64,000 nt of DNA from Marivirga sericea (GCF_900177665.1 NZ_FXAW01000006.1:124001-188000), one strand, 5' to 3'. Shown: positions 37,304 to 47,382, numbered from the stretch's first letter. Made by a program: numbers and translations. Notes: generated by a model not told the origin, from the sequence alone.

Positions 37304-38140
37304 ATGCTTAAGTCCCGAATCATATTAATCGTTATTGCAATTGCTCTCATAGCTGTATTTTTCAGCTTACCGAAAGTAGTAGTTGACAACGAGAACGAAA
37401 GTATTGACAAGGGGTCAGAAGCACCCGCGTTAGATTCTAGCTCAGAGCAACAAGCAAGCACTTCAGCTGATGAAATAATGTCCGAATCTCATTCAGGCAA
37501 AATCCCCGAAGAGATCAGACAAGACATTGTAAGGCTAAGAAATAGTTATGAACTAGCAAAGAATCAAGAAAATAGTGCTATATTTGCCGATTCTTTAGCA
37601 AGCGTTTATCGAAATCTAAACAGATTAGATAGTGCTGCTAAATATGTCGAGTTATCGAAAGAAGATAATGAATTAATAGGAAATGCCTATTATGAAGCTT
37701 TCAGTTTTGCCGCTGATGTTGATAAAGCAAAAAGGTTAGCAGTGAAAACCAGAGAATATTTGCAAAAAGTATTAAATGGAGATCCCGCTAACAACAGTGC
37801 TAAAATCAAATTAGCAATGACTTACGTTTCATCAGATAATCCCATGCAAGGGATTTCGATGTTGTTAGAAGTTGTAGAAGAAGACCCTAATAATGAAGAA
37901 GCACTTTTTAATTTAGGAATTCTTTCTATACAGTCAGGCCAATATAGTAAAGCGATTGAGCGGTTCGAGAAGCTACTCTTACATCATCCTGATAATATAC
38001 AGGCTGAGTTTTATTTAGCATTGAGTTTGATGAATAATGGACAAAAAGTAAAAGCCAGGAAGTTATTCACAGAAATTAAAAATAAAAGTAATGATGAACA
38101 ACTGTTAGCAGCTGTTGAAAGTTACTTGAATGAATTATAA
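37304..38140 (+). CDS. Membrane-anchored TPR protein
   Basis: A 278-residue protein with one N-terminal membrane helix (IILIVIAIALIAVFFSLP) and a serine-rich acidic spacer, then TPR units from about residue 65 to the end (for example NEEALFNLGILSIQSGQYSKAIERFEKLLLHHP). It is probably a periplasm-facing scaffold for protein assembly. Located between the HU gene and the rng cluster on the plus strand. No enzymatic domain is visible; its partner is unknown. Confidence 0.8.
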   Translation: MLKSRIILIVIAIALIAVFFSLPKVVVDNENESIDKGSEAPALDSSSEQQASTSADEIMSESHSGKIPEEIRQDIVRLRNSYELAKNQENSAIFADSLASVYRNLNRLDSAAKYVELSKEDNELIGNAYYEAFSFAADVDKAKRLAVKTREYLQKVLNGDPANNSAKIKLAMTYVSSDNPMQGISMLLEVVEEDPNNEEALFNLGILSIQSGQYSKAIERFEKLLLHHPDNIQAEFYLALSLMNNGQKVKARKLFTEIKNKSNDEQLLAAVESYLNEL

Positions 38141-38170
38141 TAAAATTGTTTAACAAAAAATTTTAAAATT

Positions 38171-38263
38171 ATGCCTTGCGGTAAAAAAAGAAAAAGACAC
38201 AAGATTTCAACTCATAAGAGAAAGAAAAGACTAAGAAAGAATAGACACAAGACCAAGAAGTAA
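38171..38263 (+). CDS. AURKAIP1/COX24-type small basic protein, 30 residues
   Basis: A 30-residue protein, more than half Lys, Arg and His, starting MPCGKKRKRHKISTHKRK. Very similar small proteins sit immediately before rng in many Bacteroidota and are annotated as AURKAIP1/COX24-domain proteins, related to mitochondrial ribosomal protein mS38; a ribosomal role is likely. The coding stretch is too short for usual gene finders. Its last codons form one arm of an 11-bp inverted repeat. Confidence 0.88.
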   Translation: MPCGKKRKRHKISTHKRKKRLRKNRHKTKK

Positions 38264-38278
38264 TTAGTACTTCTTGGT
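38252..38278 (+). promoter_or_regulatory. Hairpin across the stop codon of the 30-residue protein, leader of rng
   Basis: ACCAAGAAGTA and TACTTCTTGGT are perfect 11-base arms around ATTAG. The structure overlaps the end of the small basic gene and lies 51 bp upstream of rng. It may attenuate transcription, stabilise the upstream mRNA or serve as an autoregulatory RNase G site. Confidence 0.55.
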
Positions 38279-38328
38279 TGTCTTATATCAAGAGAATTTT
38301 TTAGTTTTTCACTTAAACTTATAGAGCT

Positions 38329-39882
38329 TTGAGCAATGAATTAATTATTAATTCAACTCAAAATGGCAGTCGTATTGCCCTTCTTAATGATAGGAATCTT
38401 ATTGAGATTCATCATGATAATGAAGAAGAGCAGTTTAGTGTAGGTGATATTTATTTAGGGAACGTCCGCAAAGTGATGCAAGGCTTAAACGCTGCATTCG
38501 TGGATGTAGGTTATGAAAAAGATGCGTTTTTGCATTATCATGATCTTGGACCGAAAATAAACTCACTTTTAAAATATACTAAATTTGCCACTACTCGTAA
38601 TAACACCTCATACAAATTAAGTAAGTTCAAATTAGAGCCGGAGATTGACAAATTAGGAAAAATCTCCCAAGTGCTCTCTAAGAACAAGCAGGTGTTGGTT
38701 CAGGTTATTAAAGAACCTATTTCTACGAAAGGGCCAAGACTATCATGCGAGTTGTCACTAGCAGGAAGGTATTTGGTATTAGTACCATTTGCCAATGGAA
38801 TAAGCATATCCAAAAAGATATCAACTAGTGAGGAACGTAAAAGACTCACCAGATTAATCTCTTCCATTAAGCCGGAAAACTTTGGCGTCATTATACGCAC
38901 TGTTGCTGAAGGAAAAGAGGTAGCAGAACTGGATACTGATCTAAGAAATTTATTAGAAACTTGGGAGAATGGAGTTAAAAAGCTTAAAGATGCCAAGCCG
39001 AAAGATAAAATTATCGGTGAAGTAGGAAGGGCTTCTTCTATTTTGAGAGATATGATGAATGAATCTTTCGACAACATCCATGTGGATGATGAAGAAACGT
39101 TCAACGAAATTCAGACTTACATTCAGAAAATAGATCCCAGTAAGGAAAAGATTTTGAAGCTTTATTCGGGAAAGAATAAAATTTTCGAACATTTCGGTAT
39201 CGAAAGGCAGCTAAAATCTTTATTTGGACAATCTGTTAATATTAAAGGTGGAGGTTACCTCATTATTGAGCATACTGAAGCATTACACGTTGTTGATGTT
39301 AATAGCGGAAACAAATCTAATAACGAAGAAAGTCAGGAGGATACAGCCTTAAATACTAATCTTGAAGCTGCAAAGGAAATTGCGAGGCAGTTACGATTAA
39401 GGGATATGGGTGGTATAATAGTGGTCGATTTTATCGACATGAAAAATCCAGACAATAAGAAACTCTTATTCAAAAAGATGAAGGATTTTATGGAAACAGA
39501 TCGCTCTAAGCATACTGTTCTGCCTTTATCGAAGTTTGGATTAATGCAGGTAACCCGACAAAGGGTAAGGCCTGAAATGAATATTGTCACTAAAGAAAAT
39601 TGCCCAACTTGTAATGGAACTGGTAAAATAACAGCTTCTATTTTGGTTACAGATAAAATAGAGCAAGATTTGGACTATTTATTGACAAAGCAAAATGAAA
39701 AATCGCTTAGTCTTGCAATTCACCCATTTTTGTATTCATACTACACGAAAGGAATTATTTCTTTACGTGTAAAATGGTTTTTCAAATACGGGAAATGGAT
39801 TAAATTGATACAAGATAGCTCGTTAGCTCTTACAGAATACCATTATATGAATGCAAATCAGGAACTTATCGAAATGGAGTAG
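38329..39882 (+). CDS. rng: Ribonuclease G/E
   Basis: A 517-residue RNase E/G family endoribonuclease. The N-terminal S1 domain (FSVGDIYLGNVRKVMQGLNAAFVDVGYEKDAFLHYHDL) is followed by the RNase H-like and DNase I-like catalytic core with the metal-binding DVNSG, MGGIIVVDFIDM, and the zinc-link pair CPTCNGTG. It processes 16S rRNA 5' ends and decays mRNA. It lacks the long C-terminal scaffold of E. coli RNase E, as expected for RNase G. The start is TTG 38329; no ATG gives a better N-terminus. Confidence 0.93.
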   Translation: MSNELIINSTQNGSRIALLNDRNLIEIHHDNEEEQFSVGDIYLGNVRKVMQGLNAAFVDVGYEKDAFLHYHDLGPKINSLLKYTKFATTRNNTSYKLSKFKLEPEIDKLGKISQVLSKNKQVLVQVIKEPISTKGPRLSCELSLAGRYLVLVPFANGISISKKISTSEERKRLTRLISSIKPENFGVIIRTVAEGKEVAELDTDLRNLLETWENGVKKLKDAKPKDKIIGEVGRASSILRDMMNESFDNIHVDDEETFNEIQTYIQKIDPSKEKILKLYSGKNKIFEHFGIERQLKSLFGQSVNIKGGGYLIIEHTEALHVVDVNSGNKSNNEESQEDTALNTNLEAAKEIARQLRLRDMGGIIVVDFIDMKNPDNKKLLFKKMKDFMETDRSKHTVLPLSKFGLMQVTRQRVRPEMNIVTKENCPTCNGTGKITASILVTDKIEQDLDYLLTKQNEKSLSLAIHPFLYSYYTKGIISLRVKWFFKYGKWIKLIQDSSLALTEYHYMNANQELIEME

Positions 39883-39905
39883 TAGATAGAAATTGTATTT
39901 TATTA

Positions 39906-39943
39906 ATAGCCCTTGTTTTAAATAAGCATGGGCTATTTTTTTT
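39906..39943 (+). terminator. Terminator after rng
   Basis: ATAGCCC and GGGCTAT form a 7-bp stem enclosing a 17-base loop, followed by a run of eight T residues. It is 23 bp past the rng stop codon and closes the HU-TPR-rng region. Confidence 0.75.
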
Positions 39944-40033
39944 ATATTATATCGAAGCCAAATAACTGTTTATCTAATATATTTTTCGAGCTGATTTTAT
40001 TTCTCTAGATTTACATTACTAGATTTACTCTAT

Positions 40034-42286
40034 ATGGTATTCCTCAAATCATTGCTTCACTCGCGAAATCGGAAAGCATGGCATTTATTTTTATTTATTA
40101 TTCTTTTTGAGCTCCCCACTCTTAATGCCGCTTCCTTTCAAAATGCTAATCCTCCTATCGAGGACCCTAAAGATTCTATAATATTTCGTGATTTTGATGG
40201 TTCCAGCTATCGCGGTAGTTCTTTTAACTATATGTCAGTGGAAGACCAAGATGGGATTATGTATTTTGGCAATGAAAACGGCTTACTGGAATTTGATGGT
40301 ACTCACTGGCAACTACATAAAACTACAAATTTCACCCCTATTGAGTATCTAAATTTAATAGATGATAAAATATATACATATGGAAATCAGGAATTAGGGT
40401 ATTTCCAACGCAATAGCTTAGGAAATATGATGTATCAATCTTTGAACGATAAGATGCAGAATGAAAAAAAAATTCCATTTGTATGGAATGTTATACAAAA
40501 TAAAGGATACACATATTTTAGTTTGGATAGTGCACTTTTGAAATGGGATGGTGAGGTGTTATCGAGGATAGAAATTGGAGCAAGCATAACATCCTATAAA
40601 GTAGGACAGGAAGTCCTTATTTCCGTTTATGGACAAGATCAAGGAGGATTAGCACTCCTTAAGGATGACTCACTCATTTACGTCAATAGGGATTTTAAAT
40701 TTGGTGATGACTATATCTGGGAAGTAGTAAAGCAAAAGAATCGTAATTGGCTTTTTTTTACGTCTGAGAACGGGATTTACAATTATAATTCTACTACGCA
40801 TGAAGTCACTCCATTTGATAGCGAGATCTCATATTTTTATAAATCAGATAGTCTATTTCTTTATTGGGCACATAAAATGTCAGACTCCTTATATATAACT
40901 TCTAGTTGGGAAAATGGGATGCAAATTTTTGATTCTGAAGGCCACATATTAAAAAACTTAAGTAGCAAAAATGGCCTATTGTCAAATTTTATTGTGCACC
41001 CTGAAAGCGATAGAAGGAGTAATTTATGGTTGACTAGCGGTTCTGGTATACAATACTTGGAATTTCGTAATCCATCGAATAAATTAAGATTTGAACCTCA
41101 AGCCAAGGTTAGATACATTAAATTAGGAGATAGTTCTGTCTTTATCAAAGGTCTCGACCATGTAGTGACTTTATCACAGGAAAACAGTAATTCTATTGAT
41201 TTTTACTTTTCAGTTCCTAGTTTTTTCAAAGAAGATTTAGAGTTCTCATATTATTTAGAGGGTTTTGACAATGACTGGTCTACTTGGTCAAATAACTCAA
41301 GAAAAGAATATACTAATTTGGCAGGAGGGGAATACATATTTCACTTAAAAGCTCGTGGTGTTCATAATCCTGAATTAAATATAAAACCATTTAACTTCAC
41401 GGTCATTGTTCCAAAGAATTGGTACGAAAGCTATGTTACCTATATACTATTTGCCTTATTGGTTGGACTACTGGTGTTTAGTTTCATTAAATATAGGACA
41501 CATCGATTAAGCATTACCAATAAAAAATTGGAGTCAATAGTTAAGGAAAGAACTTCTGAATTGCGTTTGCAGAAGGAACAATTAAAAAAGGCTAATGAAG
41601 AATTAAAAACCATTAATAATGAATTAGATAATTTCGTTTATCGTTCTTCTCATGATTTAGTGGCTCCTTTGAAATCATTAAGAGGGTTAATTGCAGTAGC
41701 AGGGATGTCAAATAATCCTGATGAGATTAAGGAGTATTTCAAGTTAATGAATATCAGTATCACTAAGCTAGAGGAGTTTATCAAGGGTATTATGGATTTC
41801 TCGACTAACACTAAAAAGCCGCTAGAGATGAAATTCGTCAGAATGGATGATATTTTGGACAGCATAGTGGAGGATTTAAAATATTATCAAAATGCAGACA
41901 GGGTTGAGCTGATTAGAGCTTATGATTCAGATTTCAAGATTAAAACAGATCCAAAAAGGATTAATATTGTAGTAAGTAATTTAGTGACTAATGCATTAAA
42001 ATATCACGATTTCAATCAAGATGACCCTCAATTCATTAAAGTTTCAGCTAAAATTGAGGATAATTCTTATGTGCTAGAGGTAAAAGACAATGGTTCTGGA
42101 ATACCTGAAGAACATCAAAGCAAAATATTTGAGATGTTTTTTAGGGCTCACCAAGGTATAGAAGGCTCAGGTTTAGGATTATATATAGTGTTAGACACTT
42201 TAAAAGTATTGAAAGGTAAAATAGAGTTTACTTCTAAGACAAGAGTAGGAACGACCTTTAGGGTGACACTCCCTCTGATAGATTAA
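40034..42286 (+). CDS. Reg_prop/Y_Y_Y sensor histidine kinase
   Basis: A 750-residue membrane kinase. After a signal-like N-terminal helix the extracytoplasmic part carries beta-propeller repeats (such as MYFGNENGLLEFDGTHWQLH) and a Y_Y_Y domain near residues 395-455. One transmembrane helix at about 470-488 leads to a coiled coil, a HisKA domain with H540 (YRSSHDLVAPL) and an HATPase with NLVTNALKYH, VKDNGSGIPEE and GSGLGLYIV. No receiver or HTH output is fused, unlike the hybrid Bacteroides forms, so an unlinked response regulator is implied. Tail-to-tail with the next gene, 4 bp apart. Confidence 0.88.
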   Translation: MVFLKSLLHSRNRKAWHLFLFIILFELPTLNAASFQNANPPIEDPKDSIIFRDFDGSSYRGSSFNYMSVEDQDGIMYFGNENGLLEFDGTHWQLHKTTNFTPIEYLNLIDDKIYTYGNQELGYFQRNSLGNMMYQSLNDKMQNEKKIPFVWNVIQNKGYTYFSLDSALLKWDGEVLSRIEIGASITSYKVGQEVLISVYGQDQGGLALLKDDSLIYVNRDFKFGDDYIWEVVKQKNRNWLFFTSENGIYNYNSTTHEVTPFDSEISYFYKSDSLFLYWAHKMSDSLYITSSWENGMQIFDSEGHILKNLSSKNGLLSNFIVHPESDRRSNLWLTSGSGIQYLEFRNPSNKLRFEPQAKVRYIKLGDSSVFIKGLDHVVTLSQENSNSIDFYFSVPSFFKEDLEFSYYLEGFDNDWSTWSNNSRKEYTNLAGGEYIFHLKARGVHNPELNIKPFNFTVIVPKNWYESYVTYILFALLVGLLVFSFIKYRTHRLSITNKKLESIVKERTSELRLQKEQLKKANEELKTINNELDNFVYRSSHDLVAPLKSLRGLIAVAGMSNNPDEIKEYFKLMNISITKLEEFIKGIMDFSTNTKKPLEMKFVRMDDILDSIVEDLKYYQNADRVELIRAYDSDFKIKTDPKRINIVVSNLVTNALKYHDFNQDDPQFIKVSAKIEDNSYVLEVKDNGSGIPEEHQSKIFEMFFRAHQGIEGSGLGLYIVLDTLKVLKGKIEFTSKTRVGTTFRVTLPLID

Positions 42287-42290
42287 CGAA

Positions 42291-43835
42291 TTATTCTTCT
42301 AGCTTTTCATCTAATTCTAAAAGATTTTTTAAGTTATAAATAACCTTGTCCAATTCTGTTGCACTAATTTTAAGGTAATTAAGTACAGCCGGGTCTATTT
42401 TTCCATCTTTTGTTAACTCTATTACATTTATAAGCCCTAATACATTGGCAACTGGCGCTCTTAATTTATGAGAATTATAATAAGTGAATTCAGCTATTTG
42501 TCTATTACGCTCATTCAACTTTTTAGTCCGTTCCATAACCCTTTCCTCCAAATTTTTATTCAAACTGTGAAGTTCCTTGTTGACTCTTGCTAAGTCTAAT
42601 GATTTAGATGATAATTTTCGCTGCTTGTCTTCTATTTCTTCTTTTTGCTGCTTAAGCTTCAGATGAGCAGTCTTGAGCTGATTACTTTTACTCCTGAGAT
42701 AAAAGACTATTACTATTGAAAAAATAAGCGCAACAGTTATTAAAATCAAAACCTCTGTTCTTTTTTCTATTTTATTGGCCAGTTTAGATTGTTCTAGTGC
42801 TAGCTTGTAACTTTCTTTTTCCCTTTGAGACAAATCATACTGAATACTTAGCTTATTGATTTCTGCTCTAGACTCTGAATTAAATATCGAGTCTTTGATT
42901 CCTAAATATTTATCAAAGTAGAATGTTAAGGAATCATTAGTTGCGGTTAGTTTGTACAAGTCAATCTTAGATTGATAAATCTTAAGCAACAAGTCTAAGG
43001 TATTTGCTTTTAGTGCTAACATCTCTGCTTCTTCTAAAAAGCGATTGGCTTTAATTAAGTCATTCTTTGCAATATAGACTCTGGCGAGTTCAATTGTGGT
43101 TTCTACCGTTCCTCTGGCGTATGCTAAGTCTGCCCAATGTTCCAGGCTTTCTTGAAGGAACAAAAGAGCAGAATCAGTTTCGCCAGTTTCCCTACTAATC
43201 ATGCCTTTATAAAGATTAGTAAACCCTTTGATTTGAGAGGTGAGACTATCTTGGCTAAGTACTTGGTCTAGGTAATATTTTGCACTATCATAGTTTTCAT
43301 TAATCATGAAAAGCTGACCTAAATTCACTAATATTAATCTGGGAGAGAGGCCTTTTACCTCTTTTGATTTAGCAAGTGCTAATTTTATGAATCTAGCTGA
43401 TTGAATATAATCTTTTTGTTTTTTATAGGTTTCCCCTATATTATTGAGCGTTTTAATGACTTCAATTGAATTGCCTTGCTCCTCAAAAATATCTAAAGCC
43501 TCAAAAAAAGCTTTTAACGAGGCGTCATATATTCCTTGCAACCAATAATATGTTCCTTTCTTAACTAGAGTGTAAGCTCTACCAGACTCGTTATTATTTC
43601 TGTTTAGTTTTTCTTCTAAAGCTATTACATAAAATAAACCTTCCGCTGGAAATTGTGAGTAAATTTGATCTGTAATTTCTAGATATTTTTTAACATCTAT
43701 TTCTTGGTCAAAAAGCTCATTCTGCAGTTTCGAATCTAGCTTATTTTTTAACGAATCATTCTTAACTGCGAATACTGAGAAAGCAATGCAAAGAAAGAAT
43801 ATTGACGATATAATAATAAACCACTGGCTTCTCAT
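42291..43835 (-). CDS. TPR protein with phosphoacceptor (HisKA-like) domain but no ATPase domain
   Basis: A 514-residue protein with a signal segment, TPR repeats over about residues 85-320 (for example TLNNIGETYKKQKDYIQSARFIKLALAKSK), one membrane helix at about 358-377, a coiled coil, and a C-terminal dimerisation/phosphoacceptor-like domain with YYNSHKLRAPVANVLGL (H456). The protein stops after this helical pair, with no HATPase domain downstream; the next plus-strand gene ends 4 bp away. TPR histidine kinases of this phylum normally have the ATPase domain, so this is a kinase-less receptor or a truncated one. It may be phosphorylated in trans by the convergent kinase. Confidence 0.8.
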   Translation of the reverse strand: MRSQWFIIISSIFFLCIAFSVFAVKNDSLKNKLDSKLQNELFDQEIDVKKYLEITDQIYSQFPAEGLFYVIALEEKLNRNNNESGRAYTLVKKGTYYWLQGIYDASLKAFFEALDIFEEQGNSIEVIKTLNNIGETYKKQKDYIQSARFIKLALAKSKEVKGLSPRLILVNLGQLFMINENYDSAKYYLDQVLSQDSLTSQIKGFTNLYKGMISRETGETDSALLFLQESLEHWADLAYARGTVETTIELARVYIAKNDLIKANRFLEEAEMLALKANTLDLLLKIYQSKIDLYKLTATNDSLTFYFDKYLGIKDSIFNSESRAEINKLSIQYDLSQREKESYKLALEQSKLANKIEKRTEVLILITVALIFSIVIVFYLRSKSNQLKTAHLKLKQQKEEIEDKQRKLSSKSLDLARVNKELHSLNKNLEERVMERTKKLNERNRQIAEFTYYNSHKLRAPVANVLGLINVIELTKDGKIDPAVLNYLKISATELDKVIYNLKNLLELDEKLEE

Positions 43836-43893
43836 AATTCAACTTGCCAATAATTTAGTTAAAAAAATCTAACGTTTCGAATGTTTATCCAAC

Positions 43894-44943
43894 CTAATTT
43901 CTAAGTACCAAAGATTTTAATGTTTCCACCCAATCCTTATTGTCATTTAAACTCTCTACTAAATCCCAACGCTCCCCTCCTGCCTCTTCGAATTCTTCCT
44001 TGAATTCTTCACCTACCTCAATAGTAGTTTCTAAACAATCGGAAACAAAAGCTGGGGAAAAAGCCAAAACTGACTTTTTCCCTTCCTTAGGTAAGTCTTT
44101 CAGCACTTCATCTGTATAAGGTTTAATCCATGGATCATTTCCTAAACGACTTTGGAATGTCACCGTATATTGATCTTCAGAAAGATTCAATTCGTTTGCA
44201 ATCAACCTCGCAGTTTGAAAGCATTGCGCCCTGTAGCAGAATCGGTTCTTGTCATGATAGACATTGCAACAGCTTCCTAATTTGCAATAGTTATCAACTG
44301 AACCTTTTCTAATTTGCCGTTCTGGCAAACCATGGAAACTAAAGATTACATGATCGTACTTATGCTTATCTAAATATTTTTTACCGAGAGAGGCAAAGGT
44401 TTTGTAGAAACCTGGCTCTTCAACAAAAGTGCTGATAAAATTTAGCTGCGGAATAATCTGCCATTCTTGTACAATTTCCATTACCTTGTCGTGCACAGAA
44501 CCACTAGTTGCTGAAGCATATTGAGGAAACAAAGGGACTACTATTATTTTAGCTACTTTATGATTCCTCAGCTCTTCCAAAGCATTTTTGATACTTGGAG
44601 ACTGATACCGCATACCTAGCGCAACCACGTAATTCTCATCTAGCTCATTTTGAAGCAATTCCTTTACATCTTCTCCATAAAACTTTAATGGAGAGCCTCT
44701 TTCTACCCATAATTTCCGATACTCTTTTGCGGATTTTGGAGCCCGGAAAGGTGCGATAATTAAGTTTACCAACATCCACCGAAGGAGAAAAGGGATGTCA
44801 ATCACTCTTTTATCCATCAAAAATTCTCTTAAATATTTCCTTACGTCTGACGTTTTTGTGGAATCTGGAGTACCCAAATTCACTAATAATACTCCCGTTT
44901 TTCCGTGATTTGATTTTTTCATATTGGCTTCAATAACCTGCAT
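43894..44943 (-). CDS. hemH: Ferrochelatase
   Basis: A 349-residue HemH that inserts Fe2+ into protoporphyrin IX. Seen are GVLLVNLGTPDSTKTSDVRKYLREFLMD at the N-terminus, the catalytic histidine in FSFHGLPERQI, and TFQSRLGNDPWIKPYTDEVL with the conserved C-terminal glutamate in FVSDCLETTIEVGEE. A cysteine-rich insert (CKLGSCCNVYHDKNRFCYRAQC) could bind a cluster, as in some bacterial forms. It is a single-gene unit on the minus strand. MKKSNHGK (residue 8) is an alternative start. Confidence 0.95.
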   Translation of the reverse strand: MQVIEANMKKSNHGKTGVLLVNLGTPDSTKTSDVRKYLREFLMDKRVIDIPFLLRWMLVNLIIAPFRAPKSAKEYRKLWVERGSPLKFYGEDVKELLQNELDENYVVALGMRYQSPSIKNALEELRNHKVAKIIVVPLFPQYASATSGSVHDKVMEIVQEWQIIPQLNFISTFVEEPGFYKTFASLGKKYLDKHKYDHVIFSFHGLPERQIRKGSVDNYCKLGSCCNVYHDKNRFCYRAQCFQTARLIANELNLSEDQYTVTFQSRLGNDPWIKPYTDEVLKDLPKEGKKSVLAFSPAFVSDCLETTIEVGEEFKEEFEEAGGERWDLVESLNDNKDWVETLKSLVLRN

Positions 44944-45037
44944 TGCAGTTATATGTTTGCTAAAACTTAGTGTTTAATGTATAGTATAATAGATTTTTGA
45001 CGTAGGAAAGCTATAATATTAAGAGTCTTAATGAATG

Positions 45038-47278
45038 TTAAGAAATCCCTAAGTCTCCCTTTTGTTTCTTAAGTGCATTTTTTAACTCTGCTTCATTTTG
45101 CTGGAGTTTCTCTACTAAAGACTTTTTCAATTGCTTTTGATAGATTTTAAGTTCATTTAACTGGCCTGGTTCAACACCTTCAATTTTCACTTCTATCTCT
45201 GATAATTGCTTAAGTAAAGTTTCCTTCTCTTGCACGAGAACTTCCAATCTTTCGTAAACTTCACTTACATCAAAAGCAAATTTTATGATTTTAGTGATTT
45301 CTCCATTCTGATTTCGTAACACAGTATAGGAGCCCTTAATATTAATCTTTCTTCCGTTTTTTCCATAACGTTCGAATACTCCACTTTGAATCTGTCCTGC
45401 TTTGAGATTATCCCAAAAAGACTGATACTCTTTAGAGTTTGCATAATCATCGCTTAGAAATATTCGATGATGCTTGCCTTTAAGCTCATCGACTGTGTTA
45501 TAACCAAATAAACTTATAAAAGTCTCGTCAGCCGTAAGAATATCTCCACTTGGGGTAAATTCAATATAAGCTAATCCGCTTTTTTCCATGGCATTCAAAC
45601 GCTCAGTGTTCTCCTTCTGCGAACGCTCCATTTCTTCTTGAGTGGCTTGCAACTCTTCCATATTCTGCCGCATTTCTTCCTCTTGAGCGCGCATTTCCTC
45701 CGTCATCTGTTGCGAATCTTCTAAAAGTCTATTGGTTCGTTCATTGATCTTAACTGACTGGACGGATGAGGCTATGTTTTCACCAACATCCTCGATAAAT
45801 TTTCTTTCATTATCTGTAAATTCAGTGAATGTCCCAATCTCGATCACTCCATAAACAGTATCATTAGCAATAAGAGGGACGATAAAAATACTCTTTGGCG
45901 TTGCTTTACCTAGACCTGAAGTAATAGTGATATAATTTTCAGGCAACTCCTTCATATAAATTGACTGCTTTTCAAGATATACTTGTCCTACCAATCCCTG
46001 ACCAGGTTGAATAGTTTTCTCGAGAAACTTCTTTCTATCATATGCATAGGTAGCAGTTAGTTGTAAATCTTCCTCTCCATTTTCATCTTCATCTACAATA
46101 AAAATGCTCCCTTGGTTAGCTTTTAAATAACTCACCATGAAGGTAATGACATGATCGCTGAGCTCGCCTATATTATTATTAAATTTTCTCAGAATATCTC
46201 CGAATTCAGCTGAACCCTTATTGGTCCAGTTCCTAATTCTAGCTTCTTCTGATACATTTTTCAAACTGTCCCTCATTTCGGCAAGTGAATTTCCTATATC
46301 CCCTTGATTATTAAATACCGAAATATCGCTATCAAAACTGCCCTTCCCTACTTCCAAAGCAAAGTTTTTGACATTTGATAAATTTCCGGAAAGTGTGTGA
46401 ATTTCTTCTAAAATGATATCAAATTCGTCATTTGTATTCGCTTTTGTTTCCGGAATATTGCCTTCGCTCAAGATTTTTACTTCAGACTGTAAAGCATCAA
46501 TACTTCCTTTAAATTGATTTCGAGCCAATCTGTAAAATAGGAAACATAGAATGATAGAGAAGATGACAATACTTGATTCAACTATTACAAATCTATCTCT
46601 TGCCGAAAAGATTTTTTCTCCTATAGCCATGGATTCTTCTTCCAGATTTGAATATAAAAGTTGTGCTTTTTCGTCAAACTCATCACTCAAGGGCTTTAAA
46701 TTCTCAGCATATAAATTTCCATTTGGGTTATTGCTCGAGCTTTGATTATTTAATTCTTCATCAATCCAGCTTTGTAAATCATTTTTATCATAAATGGTGT
46801 CGCCTTCAGAACCCATATAATTGTAAAGCGATAAACTTATATTCCCTCCACCAAATTGGGCATTGTTCAGTACCTCTTTTTGTTTTGCTTTGATTCTATT
46901 TCCTAATCTGCTTAGCTTTTCAAACAAAATGATATTCTCAGGGCTATTCCAATATATTTTTAAAGAATCTATGCTGTCATTTGCTGACTGTACTTCTTTT
47001 TCCCAAATTTCATCTATTTCTTTCTTCAATGCATCATTACCTGAAAGCAAGTAGTTTTGAAGCGTAACATTGGAATGCCGAACTCCACTTTTCATCGCAT
47101 CAACATACATTCGGGATGGTTGCTTATTTTCAAGAATATCATTCCCCATCACCATTATATTGGCAATTTGCGAAAGTGTAATAAGTACCACAATCACAAT
47201 CAATAATGCCATACTGCTATAGCCGATGATCATCCTACTTTTAATGGAATTGAAGTTTATTTTTTTCATTTTACACAC
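45038..47278 (-). CDS. GAF-PAS sensory receptor without output domain
   Basis: A 746-residue protein. The N-terminal membrane-bound sensor region (helices at about 17-40 and 233-252 flanking a four-helix-bundle-like domain) is followed by a HAMP-like linker, a GAF domain (about 380-520, ANQGSIFIVDEDENGEEDLQL), a coiled coil of repeated EEM/Q units, and a PAS domain (about 580-690, ERLNAMEKSGLAYIEFTPSGDI). It ends in a coiled coil. No kinase, methyl-accepting or cyclase domain is seen, so it must pass its signal through another protein. Confidence 0.8.
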   Translation of the reverse strand: MCKMKKINFNSIKSRMIIGYSSMALLIVIVVLITLSQIANIMVMGNDILENKQPSRMYVDAMKSGVRHSNVTLQNYLLSGNDALKKEIDEIWEKEVQSANDSIDSLKIYWNSPENIILFEKLSRLGNRIKAKQKEVLNNAQFGGGNISLSLYNYMGSEGDTIYDKNDLQSWIDEELNNQSSSNNPNGNLYAENLKPLSDEFDEKAQLLYSNLEEESMAIGEKIFSARDRFVIVESSIVIFSIILCFLFYRLARNQFKGSIDALQSEVKILSEGNIPETKANTNDEFDIILEEIHTLSGNLSNVKNFALEVGKGSFDSDISVFNNQGDIGNSLAEMRDSLKNVSEEARIRNWTNKGSAEFGDILRKFNNNIGELSDHVITFMVSYLKANQGSIFIVDEDENGEEDLQLTATYAYDRKKFLEKTIQPGQGLVGQVYLEKQSIYMKELPENYITITSGLGKATPKSIFIVPLIANDTVYGVIEIGTFTEFTDNERKFIEDVGENIASSVQSVKINERTNRLLEDSQQMTEEMRAQEEEMRQNMEELQATQEEMERSQKENTERLNAMEKSGLAYIEFTPSGDILTADETFISLFGYNTVDELKGKHHRIFLSDDYANSKEYQSFWDNLKAGQIQSGVFERYGKNGRKINIKGSYTVLRNQNGEITKIIKFAFDVSEVYERLEVLVQEKETLLKQLSEIEVKIEGVEPGQLNELKIYQKQLKKSLVEKLQQNEAELKNALKKQKGDLGIS

Positions 47279-47382
47279 TCGCTATTTCGAAAGGTCAATT
47301 TATCTTTTATCGATCTAATTAAAAAGCTTCAAACATAAATTTTGACCAATCAGTTATGATGATAGATTAAAATCCGAAGATA

